A stretch of 64,000 nt of DNA. It comes from Carnobacterium viridans. GTDB lineage: Bacteria > Bacillota > Bacilli > Lactobacillales > Carnobacteriaceae. The notes below the pieces were generated by a model. It searched no databases, had not been told where the DNA came from, and saw nothing but the letters and a program-made list of their open reading frames with translations. Each line of letters opens with the position of its first letter. Position 1 is the first letter of the stretch. Shown piece by piece: positions 45,552 to 55,281 of the stretch. A program made the position numbers and the translations under genes. The stretch spans positions 1,302,001-1,366,000 of the forward strand of contig NZ_FNJW01000008.1 in the NCBI RefSeq assembly GCF_900102725.1. Reading direction: 5' to 3'.

Positions 45552-45733
45552 ATATTCACACTTTCATGTTGACTCTTAAAAAGTTGCTTAAATCTTCTTT
45601 TCTGGGTCTTAATACTGATTCCATTCTTACGTTCAATCATCTTATAAGTCTTTCTTGATCGTCTTAATGGATAGGCAAAAATAGTTGTAATTACTAATTC
45701 AAATATTAGAAACCCCCTAAGAATTTTATCCAT
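45548..45733 (-). CDS. Small single-pass membrane protein
   Basis: A 61-residue protein starting at ATG 45733 with a strong GGAGGTA site. One hydrophobic helix near the N-terminus (GFLIFELVITTIFAYPL) is followed by a very basic tail (RRSRKTYK, KKRRFKQLFK shortened). Its TGA overlaps the ATG of the WYL regulator, so translation is coupled. No family recognised; it may anchor or modulate the regulator. Confidence 0.55.
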   Translation of the reverse strand: MDKILRGFLIFELVITTIFAYPLRRSRKTYKMIERKNGISIKTQKRRFKQLFKSQHESVNI

Positions 45734-45999
45734 ATCAACTACCTCCCTATATTTAAACAATTTAATTTCTATTTAATAGCATCCAAATTCCTTCTAAACC
45801 TTTATTTTATATTACTATTTTAATTCTTGAAGTTCACTATAAAAAAATTTTATGAAGACCATCTATGAACATAATGTTCAGGTTAACTCACTTTATTTGG
45901 AAGAAAAAAGAACATGGGAACCTTAATGGATGAGTAACAGCATATTTCACTCGTTTTCATATATAATCTAATTATCAGATACTATAGGAGGTTTTTTAA

Positions 46000-47016
46000 A
46001 TGTTAACAATGGCTTATATTGGTAACGGAAAAAGTACGAATCGCTATCATTTACCTTTTTCATTAAAAACAGAGAACGTTAAAGTGAAGACAATCTATTC
46101 TCGTCATGAAAATAGTTCATGGGATAAGGTTCCTGGAGTCCACTATACAACAAATTTAGAAGATATTTGGAATGATCCAGAAATTCAATTAGTGGCAATC
46201 TGCCTTCCAAGTTCATTACATTTTGAATTTGCAAAATTATCACTAGAAAACGGAAAAAATACACTAGTTGAAAAGCCATTTACCGAAACTGCTGAAGAAG
46301 CAAGAGAACTATTTGAGTTAGCAAAATCAAAAAATTTACTCGTTCAATGCTACCAAAACAGACGTTACGATTCAGATTTTCTGACAGCTCAAAAAATTAT
46401 TGAAAGTGGCATGATAGGTGAATTACTAGAAGTTGAAATGCATTATGATTATTTTAGACCAGAAGTTCCAGAAAACAGCACAGAATTTTCAGCCTCTTCA
46501 AGTTATTTATATGGCCATGGGTGCCATACAATCGATCAAGTTCTTTCCTATTTTGGAGATCCAGATTCTATTCATTATGATGTAAGGCAATTATTGGGTC
46601 CTAATCGTATGAATGATTATTTTGACTTAGACTTTTACTATTCAAAAATAAAAGTTTCTGTTAAATCAAGTTATTTCAGAATAAAACCACGACCAAGTTT
46701 TGTTCTATATGGTAAAAAAGGTATGTTTATCAAGCAAGAAAAAGATAGGCAGGAAGAACATCTAAAATTATTCTATATGCCAACTAATCCTGATTTTGGT
46801 ATAGATACCCCAGAACATTACGGTACTGTAACTTATATAGATGCTGATGGTTTATATCATGAAGAAAAAGTCATTTCAGAAATTGGAGATTACAGTCATG
46901 TTTATGAAGGTTTATATGAGTCTATTATAAATGGAAAAGATAAAACAGTGAAAGATGAAGAAACGATTCGTCAACTAGAAATACTTGAAGAAGGGATTCA
47001 AAGTATTAAATACTAA
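46000..47016 (+). CDS. Gfo/Idh/MocA oxidoreductase, YhhX-like
   Basis: A 338-residue NAD(P)-dependent dehydrogenase. The N-terminus IGNGKSTNRYHLPFS matches the YhhX/YdgJ branch rather than the common GxGxxG form; EKPFTE carries the catalytic Lys; HGCHTIDQVL supplies His. The substrate is probably a sugar or inositol-like polyol. TATAAT at 45963 and AGGAGG are upstream. A paralogue follows 55 bp downstream. Confidence 0.85.
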   Translation: MLTMAYIGNGKSTNRYHLPFSLKTENVKVKTIYSRHENSSWDKVPGVHYTTNLEDIWNDPEIQLVAICLPSSLHFEFAKLSLENGKNTLVEKPFTETAEEARELFELAKSKNLLVQCYQNRRYDSDFLTAQKIIESGMIGELLEVEMHYDYFRPEVPENSTEFSASSSYLYGHGCHTIDQVLSYFGDPDSIHYDVRQLLGPNRMNDYFDLDFYYSKIKVSVKSSYFRIKPRPSFVLYGKKGMFIKQEKDRQEEHLKLFYMPTNPDFGIDTPEHYGTVTYIDADGLYHEEKVISEIGDYSHVYEGLYESIINGKDKTVKDEETIRQLEILEEGIQSIKY

Positions 47017-47071
47017 CTTATCAACTTGTCTAAAAAAACAAGGATCACTCAACTAAGAAAGAAGGTTTATA

Positions 47072-48049
47072 ATGAAACTTGCAATTATAGGTTCTGGAAT
47101 GATAGTAAATGATTTTTTAACTATGGTCTGTGATGTTCCAGGGATTCAATTAGAGGCAATTGTGGGAACGGATAGAAGCATGGATAAAATGAAGCTTTTA
47201 AAAAATGAATATGGTATTCGTCAAGTCTCAACTAATTATTCTGATTGTTTAAACAATCAGAATATCGATACCGTTTATATTGCGTTGCCTAATCATTTGC
47301 ATTTTTCTTTTGCTAAACAAGCCCTACTGAGTAAAAAAAATGTTATTTGTGAGAAACCCTTTACCTTAAACTTATCAGAAATGAAAGAGCTGAGAGAACT
47401 AGCTTTAGCAAACAAAGTCATGTTGTTAGAAGCTATAACCAATCAATATTTAACCAATTATAAAAAAATAAAAGAAGCCATCAATACTATTGGAGCTATT
47501 AAAATTATTGAATGTAATTATTCTCAATATTCATCAAGGTATGATGCCTTCAAAAAAGGAGATATATTACCAGCTTTCAATCCCAAAATGGGCGGGGGAG
47601 CTTTAATGGATATTAATATTTACAACATTCATTTTGTAACGGGTCTTTTTGGGGAGCCCCAAATAGTAAACTATTTGGCAAATGTTGAAAATGGAATTGA
47701 TACTTCTGGCATCTTAAGTCTTGATTACGGGGATAAAAAAGTAGTCTGTATAGGTGCTAAAGATTCTACAGCTCCGATACGAACCATTATCCAAGGCGAA
47801 AAAGGAGCTATTATTATTGAAGGACCTACAAGCACCATCGACCGTTTTACTGTAATCGATCATCAAAATAAGAGCGAAATCGTTGATTCTAAAGTGCATA
47901 CGCACCGGATGTACGAAGAATTCATTGAATTTGAAAGAATCATAAGAGAATCTGACGTTGAAACTATGATAAAACACCTTGATCACAGTGAAATAGTTAT
48001 GTCCATTGTAGATAAAGGATTAGAAACTGCAGGTATAACATTAGGCTAA
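47072..48049 (+). CDS. Gfo/Idh/MocA oxidoreductase
   Basis: A 325-residue dehydrogenase, IGSGMIVNDFL at the N-terminus and CEKPFTLN with the catalytic Lys; GGGALMDINIYNIHFV is in the C-terminal domain. It differs clearly from the preceding YhhX-like enzyme, so the pair may act in sequence or on related sugars. It is convergent with an RpiR regulator carrying a sugar-binding SIS domain. Confidence 0.85.
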   Translation: MKLAIIGSGMIVNDFLTMVCDVPGIQLEAIVGTDRSMDKMKLLKNEYGIRQVSTNYSDCLNNQNIDTVYIALPNHLHFSFAKQALLSKKNVICEKPFTLNLSEMKELRELALANKVMLLEAITNQYLTNYKKIKEAINTIGAIKIIECNYSQYSSRYDAFKKGDILPAFNPKMGGGALMDINIYNIHFVTGLFGEPQIVNYLANVENGIDTSGILSLDYGDKKVVCIGAKDSTAPIRTIIQGEKGAIIIEGPTSTIDRFTVIDHQNKSEIVDSKVHTHRMYEEFIEFERIIRESDVETMIKHLDHSEIVMSIVDKGLETAGITLG

Positions 48050-48093
48050 ATTTTCAAAGCAAAAAACAGGTGCTTTTTCAATATATGGACAGG

Positions 48094-48972
48094 TCATAGC
48101 TCTTCTGACAAAATTCCATTTTGAATGAGTGACTGTTTTTCTTTTAATTTCTCCAAATTACTTCTATATTCTTTTGCATATAAAATAGAATATAATGTGT
48201 CTAATACATACTGAAAGGCAACTTGTGATGCAAAAGTTCCAACTTTTACAAAATCATATTCTTCCTGGACTACTACTATCGTGTTGGCAGCTAATTTAAT
48301 CAAATCAGATTCTGTATTTCCTGTTATCAAAATGGTTGGAATATTTTTGTTAGAAAAATGTTGTAGCATACGCTTATATTGTGGACTAGTTCCACTATAA
48401 GATAGAAATAAAGCACAATCTTTTGGAGTAAGGTTAGAAGCATTCCATGCCTCATCTGCATATTCTTCAGAAATAATAGCAAATCTATTAATCTTTACTA
48501 ATTTATTTTGAAAACTTCTCGCTCGTACTTGTGAATCACCACGAGAAAACAGAAAAATATGCTTAGAGTTGAAAAGGATTTCTGCCACTGACTGTAGTAA
48601 ATCTTCATCTAATTGATTTAACGTTTTTTTTATCGTATCAATCGTTAAATTTGCCATATTCTTAGCTATATCCATGGTTAAATCTTCTTGTTTAAAAGGA
48701 AAGTTAGCATCCACTTCACTAGGTAAATGCATTTGGCTATAAACTACACCTGAAATAGCGTCCTTAAAACTTCTAAATCCATCATACCCAATTTTTTTAC
48801 AGAGACGGATAATTGTTGAGTGAGAAGTGTATGTTAATTTTGCTAAATCCTCAATATATATCGTAGGAATCGTGGTGATATTTTGAATGATATAGTCAGC
48901 AATTCTCATTTCTGTATTTGTAAAGTTCGTTTGATCTTTCAACTTATTCAATACTTGCACCAAATTTAACAA
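48094..48972 (-). CDS. RpiR/MurR family regulator
   Basis: A 292-residue regulator with an N-terminal RpiR helix-turn-helix (EDLAKLTYTSHSTIIRLCKKIGY, core) and a SIS domain (IFLFSRGDSQVRA; CALFLSYSGTSPQY). It is convergent with the two Gfo/Idh/MocA genes and its targets may be those genes. Confidence 0.85.
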   Translation of the reverse strand: MLNLVQVLNKLKDQTNFTNTEMRIADYIIQNITTIPTIYIEDLAKLTYTSHSTIIRLCKKIGYDGFRSFKDAISGVVYSQMHLPSEVDANFPFKQEDLTMDIAKNMANLTIDTIKKTLNQLDEDLLQSVAEILFNSKHIFLFSRGDSQVRARSFQNKLVKINRFAIISEEYADEAWNASNLTPKDCALFLSYSGTSPQYKRMLQHFSNKNIPTILITGNTESDLIKLAANTIVVVQEEYDFVKVGTFASQVAFQYVLDTLYSILYAKEYRSNLEKLKEKQSLIQNGILSEEL

Positions 48973-49405
48973 CTCCTTTATAAAATGATTCTATATCATT
49001 TAGTTATAGTTTACTATATAACCGTAAGTGTAAAATAGTATCTTTTTATAAACAAACTATGAAACTGCGGTATAAATCTCCCCTTTCAAATTAAAAAGGC
49101 TGTAGGTTTGCATGGAATATGCATATCTACAGTCTCTTTAATTTTTTATGTCAGTACTTTCCCAGTCTTTTCCTCGTAACCTTTACTCCTAGTTTTTCAA
49201 TATCTTCATCGAATCGAATCAGTTATAATCTGTTAATTTCGCTTACGCAAGATATTATAATTTGCATAGTGAGCGGTATAAATACTATCTACTAGTTCTT
49301 GTGAATTTTTTTAATAACGGCGGTTTTCTATTTACAAAAGATACCTAGAGTTCTAAACTAACTACTGTTACAAGTAGAATAAAATACGAATGGATATGAA
49401 GTAAA
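48973..49405. other. Intergenic region between rpiR and mntH
   Basis: About 430 bp without a gene. A hairpin at 49098-49134 (GGCTGTAG with CTACAGTC, plus an inner GCAT/ATGC) followed by TTTAATTTTTTA looks like a terminator, though no plus-strand gene ends nearby. No MntR site was recognised. Confidence 0.4.
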
Positions 49406-50749
49406 ATGGACAAAAATGAAAAAAATAGGAATAAAGGCTGGATAAGGAAAATAGATTCTATCAGCTTGGAAGAAGTAAATAATTCAGTAAAAATCCCACC
49501 AGCAAATGCTTCTTTTCTAAGAAAGTTGCTTGCTTTTATGGGTCCAGGCGCATTAGTGGCTGTTGGGTATGTTGATCCGGGTAATTGGGCGACATCTATA
49601 GAGGGTGGATCTGAATTTGGCTATACCTTATTAAGTGTCATATTGATTGCTAGTTTAATTGCAACCTTAATGCAAGAAATGGCTGCGCGATTAGGAATCG
49701 CCACAAGTATGGACTTAGCTCAAGCAACTAGTGCTTCTGTCGGAAAAAAATTATCTTTTTTCTTATGGATTTTAACAGAAGTTGCCATTATCGCTACCGA
49801 TATTGCTGAGGTTATTGGATCTGCTATCGCTCTAAAACTATTGTTCAACATTCCCATCCTTTTAGGTGTAACAATCACAACATTAGATGTGCTCTTGTTG
49901 CTTTTATTGCAGAAACGCAGTTTTCGTATTATTGAAAGTGTCGTTATTATCTTAATGGCTACGATTTTTATCATTTTTGCATATGAAATTTTATTATCCA
50001 ATCCAAATGTCACAGACTTAGTTCAAGGTTATATTCCTAGTTCAGATATTGTTACAAACCCTTCGATCCTATTTGTAGGTTTAGGAATTTTAGGTGCCAC
50101 AGTTATGCCCCATAATCTATATCTGCATTCTTCAATTATTCAAACGAGAAGCTATGAACGTACAGAAAAAGGAAAAAAAGAAGCGGTAAACTTTGCTCGA
50201 ATCGATTCTATCTTTTCTTTAACCATTGCTTTTTTGATTAATTCGATGATTTTAATTTTAGGTGCGTCAGCTTTTTACGGCAACGGACAAGTTGTCAGTG
50301 GAATAGAAGATGCTTATGCTTTACTTGCACCAACTATTGGCGCATCTATAGCGAGTACCTTATTTGCAATTGCTCTACTAGCTTCTGGCCAAAACTCAAC
50401 CATCACCGGAACATTAAGCGGTCAGATCGTTATGGAAGGCTTTATTCATTTAAGAGTTAAGCCATGGGTACGCCGAATCATCACAAGATTACTAGCTGTA
50501 ATTCCAGTATTTATTGTGACCATTATTGCCGGAGAAAATGGAACTACCAATCTTTTAATATTCAGTCAGGTTATTTTAAGTATGCAACTCCCCTTTGCAC
50601 TTGTTCCACTGGTTTTATTCACCAGTGATAAACATAAAATGGGAAGTTTCGTAAACTCAACTTGGGTCAAACTAGTGGCCTGGACAGCTACTGTTATTAT
50701 TATTTGTTTAAACGTTTATTTAGTAGTCTATACATTGATTGGCCTATAA
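49406..50749 (+). CDS. mntH: Nramp-family divalent metal (Mn) transporter
   Basis: A 447-residue membrane protein with about eleven transmembrane segments. VDPGNWAT carries the helix-1 DPGN metal motif and MPHNLYLHSS the helix-6 MPH motif that distinguish proton-coupled manganese importers. The soluble N-terminal 40 residues are longer than in many homologues. In this lineage Mn supply serves the class Ib reductase and peroxide defence. The ribosome binding site is weak (ATGAAG). Confidence 0.92.
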   Translation: MDKNEKNRNKGWIRKIDSISLEEVNNSVKIPPANASFLRKLLAFMGPGALVAVGYVDPGNWATSIEGGSEFGYTLLSVILIASLIATLMQEMAARLGIATSMDLAQATSASVGKKLSFFLWILTEVAIIATDIAEVIGSAIALKLLFNIPILLGVTITTLDVLLLLLLQKRSFRIIESVVIILMATIFIIFAYEILLSNPNVTDLVQGYIPSSDIVTNPSILFVGLGILGATVMPHNLYLHSSIIQTRSYERTEKGKKEAVNFARIDSIFSLTIAFLINSMILILGASAFYGNGQVVSGIEDAYALLAPTIGASIASTLFAIALLASGQNSTITGTLSGQIVMEGFIHLRVKPWVRRIITRLLAVIPVFIVTIIAGENGTTNLLIFSQVILSMQLPFALVPLVLFTSDKHKMGSFVNSTWVKLVAWTATVIIICLNVYLVVYTLIGL

Positions 50750-50813
50750 CTATTTGTCTGATTCCTTTAATAATTAAATAGGCTTACTCTATCATTTAAA
50801 CGATCTCAGCAAC

Positions 50814-50853
50814 AAAAAGACGACAGCTAATTAAACTAGCCGTCGTCTTTTTG
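50814..50853 (+). terminator. Terminator after mntH
   Basis: AAAAAGACGAC pairs with GTCGTCTTTTT, extended by AGC/GCT-type pairs around the loop. Confidence 0.85.
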
Positions 50854-50938
50854 GTCTTTCGACATCTTTAATGTACATGCTATTGTTGATAAATTATAAA
50901 ATAGCATTAAGCCATCACAGAACGAGTAGATGTAAATA

Positions 50939-51319
50939 TCAATTTCGTTTTCTAAACTCTCTACGCACTTTGGCAATTATAAATGTTGCAAAAAAAAGCA
51001 TAAGGCCAACTTTGTTAAAAAGTAAAAATACATTTAGTACATCATCAAAAGAGCTCAACGGATAATAACCGCTTAGCAAAAGAATGGGGAATACCGTAAG
51101 CAACATTGTTATGTAGTGAACTATGATTTGTTTGGAGAAATTCCAGCGGTTGATTTCATAGATGACGCTCGCTATTCCCAAAAACATAATTATAAGCCCG
51201 TTTATTAAGAATGTCCTCGCATCACTAGATGAACCTTGAATAAGCTCCCACACTGACATGACCAACATAAAAATAAATGGAATTGCTCCTCTAATGAATC
51301 CTTTTAAAAATAGTTTCAT
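50939..51319 (-). CDS. DUF3021 family membrane protein
   Basis: About 126 residues from the ATG at 51319 (AAAGGA upstream). Four transmembrane helices (roughly 8-28, 42-60, 74-93, 100-120), matching DUF3021 by pattern. DUF3021 proteins often accompany LytTR regulators, but here the neighbours are a DUF2087 protein and an MFS transporter. Function unknown. Confidence 0.7.
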   Translation of the reverse strand: MKLFLKGFIRGAIPFIFMLVMSVWELIQGSSSDARTFLINGLIIMFLGIASVIYEINRWNFSKQIIVHYITMLLTVFPILLLSGYYPLSSFDDVLNVFLLFNKVGLMLFFATFIIAKVRREFRKRN

Positions 51320-51339
51320 TTGTCTATCCTTTCGCATTT

Positions 51340-51624
51340 TTATATATTTAACCAATACTGATTACCATCGCTGCTTCTTTTGAAAAAATTAAAGGTGATT
51401 AAATATCTTCTCTGTTCAACATACTCTCCTGTTGGATACACTTTAAGTAACTCCGCATTTATTTCTTTTTCCGTATAAATTTTACCTTGTTCGAATCTTG
51501 TAATAAATTCCGCTAATAAAATATATTTCTTTTTTTCTTTCTCTGGCACTTTAGTCACTTTGTTGTTTTTCATAAAGTTCGTGACTACGCTTTCTTTTCC
51601 CTGTTCTATGTAGTGATACCTCAT
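51340..51624 (-). CDS. DUF2087 family protein
   Basis: A 94-residue soluble protein: VPEKEKKKYILLAEFITRFE, then IYTEKEINAELLKVY and RRYLITFNFFKRSSDG, the compact DUF2087 winged-helix-like pattern often fused to transcriptional regulators. Alone here it may be a small DNA-binding regulator. It is between the MFS transporter and the DUF3021 gene on the same strand (17 and 20 bp gaps), so all three are co-transcribed. Confidence 0.75.
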   Translation of the reverse strand: MRYHYIEQGKESVVTNFMKNNKVTKVPEKEKKKYILLAEFITRFEQGKIYTEKEINAELLKVYPTGEYVEQRRYLITFNFFKRSSDGNQYWLNI

Positions 51625-51641
51625 AAGTCATTTCTCCCTCT

Positions 51642-52937
51642 TTACACTTTATTTTCCCTATCAATAATAACTGCTTCTTTTAAATCGAATTTACCAAATC
51701 TAATATATAAAAATACGGCTAGATACATGGCAATACCGCTAATAATGAATATAAATGAATCCCATACTACCGGTACTCCAATTTTATTATCGAAAAGCGC
51801 TACATAAATAAGGATGCCTATAGGTTGTATACATGTGCATAATACTCCCAGCAAATGGAAGACTCGGCCTTGTATATTCGTTGGTACATTTTTTTGCATC
51901 CAAATTGAAAAAGGAATATTCAAAAGCGAATTAGAAAGTCCGTTTAGTATCATTAAAATACTGATCCAAATCATAATAACTGTATTTGAACTACTTAATG
52001 CCGATAATGCAATCCCAATAAAAATTAGCGGAAGAATTTTACTGAGCCGCAATAAGTCATAGACAGGAGTGTCTGTTTCTTTTTTTCTCGTCAACATATA
52101 AGCACCTAGTATAAAACCTAAGCTAGTGGCTCCTTGCGTGACACTATACTGAAGTGAATTAAATTGTAATGTTTGCAATAAGAATGAAGGTAGACCAACA
52201 AATGTAATGGCATAAAAGAAATTAATAGCCATACACGCAATCATAGCTACCATTAAGTAAGGTTGTACTTTAAGATAATGAAGTCCTTCAAGAAATAATT
52301 TCCAACTTGAAACTTCCAAATTATCATTGAATTCCATGTTGTCAGATTTAGTAAATTTAAAATCAATCGACCATGTTAAAACTAATGTCAATAGTTCAGT
52401 GAGTATTTCAATCCCAATAAGGATACTGAATGGAAATACTGCGTACAATAGCGCGCCCATAACCGAAGAAAATAGACCTGATAAATTTGAACTAAGTTCT
52501 TGGTATCCTGACAATTTTTGTAAATCACTTTCTAAAACAATATTAGCTTTGCTGGACTCTTGGGCAGTACTTGTAAACTCATCACTTATTCTCAAAATTA
52601 CAATAAGTATGATGGTTACTAAAAAGATATGATTATCTGATAGATAGGCATAGATAGTATATAAGATCAATGCCATTATCACTATAGATTGACTAAGTAA
52701 AATAACAGCTTTTCGGCTTTGTTTATCTACAATAGGGCCAACTAAAGGAGCAAAAAAGAGACTAACTAACGCAGATACCATTATCGAGAGTGCGAAGCTT
52801 ATAGATAAACCCGTTCTTTCCATTAACATCAATCCTAAAGAAAATGAAAATATTGAACTTCCTAATGATCCAATAAGGCTAGAGACTGCAGACTTTATCA
52901 TTTGCAGTTTTGACTTTTTATGTATTGTGTTTAACAT
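51642..52937 (-). CDS. MFS transporter, MFS-3/enterobactin-exporter-like
   Basis: A 431-residue protein with twelve predicted membrane segments. LVGPIVDKQSRKAVILLS is the motif-A loop between helices 2 and 3. The layout matches the antibiotic/siderophore efflux branch (MFS-3). First gene of a three-gene unit with DUF2087 and DUF3021 proteins. Substrate unknown. Confidence 0.82.
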   Translation of the reverse strand: MLNTIHKKSKLQMIKSAVSSLIGSLGSSIFSFSLGLMLMERTGLSISFALSIMVSALVSLFFAPLVGPIVDKQSRKAVILLSQSIVIMALILYTIYAYLSDNHIFLVTIILIVILRISDEFTSTAQESSKANIVLESDLQKLSGYQELSSNLSGLFSSVMGALLYAVFPFSILIGIEILTELLTLVLTWSIDFKFTKSDNMEFNDNLEVSSWKLFLEGLHYLKVQPYLMVAMIACMAINFFYAITFVGLPSFLLQTLQFNSLQYSVTQGATSLGFILGAYMLTRKKETDTPVYDLLRLSKILPLIFIGIALSALSSSNTVIMIWISILMILNGLSNSLLNIPFSIWMQKNVPTNIQGRVFHLLGVLCTCIQPIGILIYVALFDNKIGVPVVWDSFIFIISGIAMYLAVFLYIRFGKFDLKEAVIIDRENKV

Positions 52938-53165
52938 ACTTTTTGCCTTTCTTCCGTTACTATTTGTTTTAATGACTAATACTAGTAACTATTAGCTTCT
53001 AAACATCTATTACTCATAAGAAGGATATCATTAAAAATAGATGAGAGTCAATATCCTAAACAATTTTATTCAAACTTATAAAGTAACTTTCCACCTAAAA
53101 TTTGCTTTTGCGAATGTCTAATTTGTGAGATACTGATAAGCGTGACTGAAAACGGAGGGAACAAG

Positions 53166-54167
53166 ATGATTTATATAAAAGAAGCCATTTTACACATTTT
53201 TGATTTGAACAGTAACGAACCTATCTTCTCTTTTGCCGGCTTAGATCTTACAGAGAAATTCACATTTGATTATCTCCATGCCATGATTGAAAAAGTAGAA
53301 GACTCAGACAACATGAAAACCGGGATATTAACCGAAAATAATCCTTTAAACCAAACTTTTTCTACGATTCCAACTGATTTTATTGAGACAACCAAAACGT
53401 TGACCGAAAAATTCTTTTCCATTACAAAACTTAATCCAGAAATACCGCCAGCTGACTTATTATTTGTCTACTTTACTTTGGACGAAGTACCGCAGTTAGG
53501 TCTGTTCAAATTAAATTATTCTGACAGCATCACTCACTATGTCTCTTATGAAGAAGAAACGCTAACGAATCAGTTGATCATTAACCGTTCTATCTTACCG
53601 AGTGCACGCCAAGCGATTCAAGAAGGAATGGTGCTAAATTTGAATACCATGGAATACCATGTGATTGAGAAAAAGCACCTAATTGATGAATTAGCAGAGA
53701 AAATTTATTATTTCACAGAACTATTTTTAGAAGATAAACCTCAACCTAGTCTTAAAGAGAACATTTCGATTATCAAAAAAGCCGTTCAAAAAACAAGCAA
53801 GGCATTTGATGATGAAGAATTCCAAGTACTGGCTGATACGAAAGATGCACTTGTCCATAGTATGACGGAAGAAAACGTCATTGATAATCAAGTGATTGCT
53901 GAGACTCTATATGGGGATAATCATGCGAAAAAAGAAAAGTTTTTTGAAGAAATCAAAGAGTTAGGTTACGTAGATCGTGCTCCTGCTGAAGTGGCAGTAG
54001 CTGGACCAAAATATTCCAAACAAAAATTCCGTTTAGATAACGGAATCGAGATCAGCATTCCTATAGAACTTTACAGAGACCCAGATGTTGTCGAGTTTAT
54101 TAATAATCCAGACGGGACGACTTCTGTAATGATCAAAAATATCGAAAAAATCAAAAACTTATTCTAA
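53166..54167 (+). CDS. Nucleoid-associated protein (37-kDa family)
   Basis: About 333 residues from the ATG at 53166, set by GGAGGG; an in-frame GTG at 53142 has no site. Family signatures are the N-terminal AILHIFDLNSNEPIFS, LLFVYFTLDEVPQLGLFKLNY, shortened here to VPQLGLFKLNY, and a C-terminal DNGIEISIPIELY. The E. coli homologue YejK/NdpA binds the nucleoid; the role in Firmicutes is not well known. Monocistronic with its own terminator. Confidence 0.85.
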   Translation: MIYIKEAILHIFDLNSNEPIFSFAGLDLTEKFTFDYLHAMIEKVEDSDNMKTGILTENNPLNQTFSTIPTDFIETTKTLTEKFFSITKLNPEIPPADLLFVYFTLDEVPQLGLFKLNYSDSITHYVSYEEETLTNQLIINRSILPSARQAIQEGMVLNLNTMEYHVIEKKHLIDELAEKIYYFTELFLEDKPQPSLKENISIIKKAVQKTSKAFDDEEFQVLADTKDALVHSMTEENVIDNQVIAETLYGDNHAKKEKFFEEIKELGYVDRAPAEVAVAGPKYSKQKFRLDNGIEISIPIELYRDPDVVEFINNPDGTTSVMIKNIEKIKNLF

Positions 54168-54222
54168 AAAATCTTCCTTTGTATGAGCCTTTCAATGCTC
54201 AGTACAGAGGAAGATTTTTCTT
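54167..54222 (+). terminator. Terminator after the nucleoid-associated protein
   Basis: AAAATCTTCCTTTGTA pairs with TACAGAGGAAGATTTT (one G-U), followed by TCTTTTATG. Confidence 0.85.
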
Positions 54223-54381
54223 TTATGACAGCGATTGTTTAACCATTGCTGAATAGTATGTACTTTCGTAGGCCCATTATCAATACAAATGAAAGCATCA
54301 ATAATGAAAAATGTTAAATCCTTTTAGCGTCACAGATTGATTAGATTTTTTTGATTTCTGACTAAATAAACATAGTTAAAT

Positions 54382-55038
54382 TTAGACAGCATCAATTGAG
54401 TCAGTTGGATCTACTTCTTCTAAATTCTCATACAGCTGTGGATAATCATGACACTTCATATTTCTAGATGTACATATTTCTTTTCCAAAGGAGATCATAG
54501 ATTGGTGTGCTCTTCCCCAGTATTTAGCTGGGATAATTTCTGTCACGCGTTTTTCAATTTGTTTGGGTGTGGCATTTTCTTCTACTATTTTGTGATGCTT
54601 GCAGATTCGTGCAACATGTGTGTCCACTGCAAAAGCCTCTTGGTTAAATGCGACATTCAATAATATATTAGCTGATTTAGGTCCAATTCCAGTTAATGAT
54701 TGAAGTTCTTTACGTGTACTTGGAACTTTTCCATCAAACTTTTCAAGTAATTGACAACTGCTTTTATAAATATACTTTGCTTTATTCCGGTAGAGTCCGA
54801 CTGTTTTTATGTATGATTCAATTTCTTCAGGTGAAGATTCAATAACAGCTTGAGGATTTGGATAGCGTTTAAATAATTGGTCTGTCACTTTAGCGACTGA
54901 AATATCTGTTGCCTGAGCACTTAATATAACGACCATCAACAATTGAAATGGATTTTGATAACGCATCATTGGGACAGCATCAGGATAAAGTTTCATAATT
55001 TCATAGATAACGTGTTGAGCGGCTTCATTTGTCAGCAT
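54382..55038 (-). CDS. nth: Endonuclease III without a complete iron-sulfur motif
   Basis: A 218-residue HhH-GPD DNA glycosylase/AP lyase for oxidised pyrimidines. The helix-hairpin-helix LTGIGPKSAN contains the catalytic Lys121, and Asp139 (FAVDTHVARI) follows. The C-terminal cluster C-x6-C-x2-C-x5-C is degraded: Cys189 and Cys196 remain but the third position is Tyr199 and the fourth is Asn205. A 4Fe-4S cluster is therefore not expected. Some streptococcal and enterococcal enzymes may share this loss, from memory. A broken copy lies at 26574. Confidence 0.9.
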   Translation of the reverse strand: MLTNEAAQHVIYEIMKLYPDAVPMMRYQNPFQLLMVVILSAQATDISVAKVTDQLFKRYPNPQAVIESSPEEIESYIKTVGLYRNKAKYIYKSSCQLLEKFDGKVPSTRKELQSLTGIGPKSANILLNVAFNQEAFAVDTHVARICKHHKIVEENATPKQIEKRVTEIIPAKYWGRAHQSMISFGKEICTSRNMKCHDYPQLYENLEEVDPTDSIDAV

Positions 55039-55281
55039 AAGCTTTCCTTTCTTTTATTTAGTTTTTTTTAATATAACATACTTTCAATAACACTAAAATC
55101 AAGTTTATTAGTATCTTAATTTCTATAAAGCCAGAATCATAAGGATAGCTTTACTTAGAGACATGCCATTCTGACTTTTCATGTTCAAAATAACGTTTCA
55201 ACAGTTCTTTAGCACTGCTGGCTGATGTATAATAAATTAAAGATTTATTCCTCAAAAACAAGCCTAAGGAGGGTCCTCTAT

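Noticed and set aside
49180-49405. Manganese riboswitch or MntR operator before mntH
   Set aside because: No recognisable yybP-ykoY motif or MntR palindrome was visible in the leader.
54222-54381. Short protein-like stretch on the minus strand (IDNGPTKVHTIQQWLNNR)
   Set aside because: About 27 codons with no start or stop context; could be the tail of a lost gene but too short to support.
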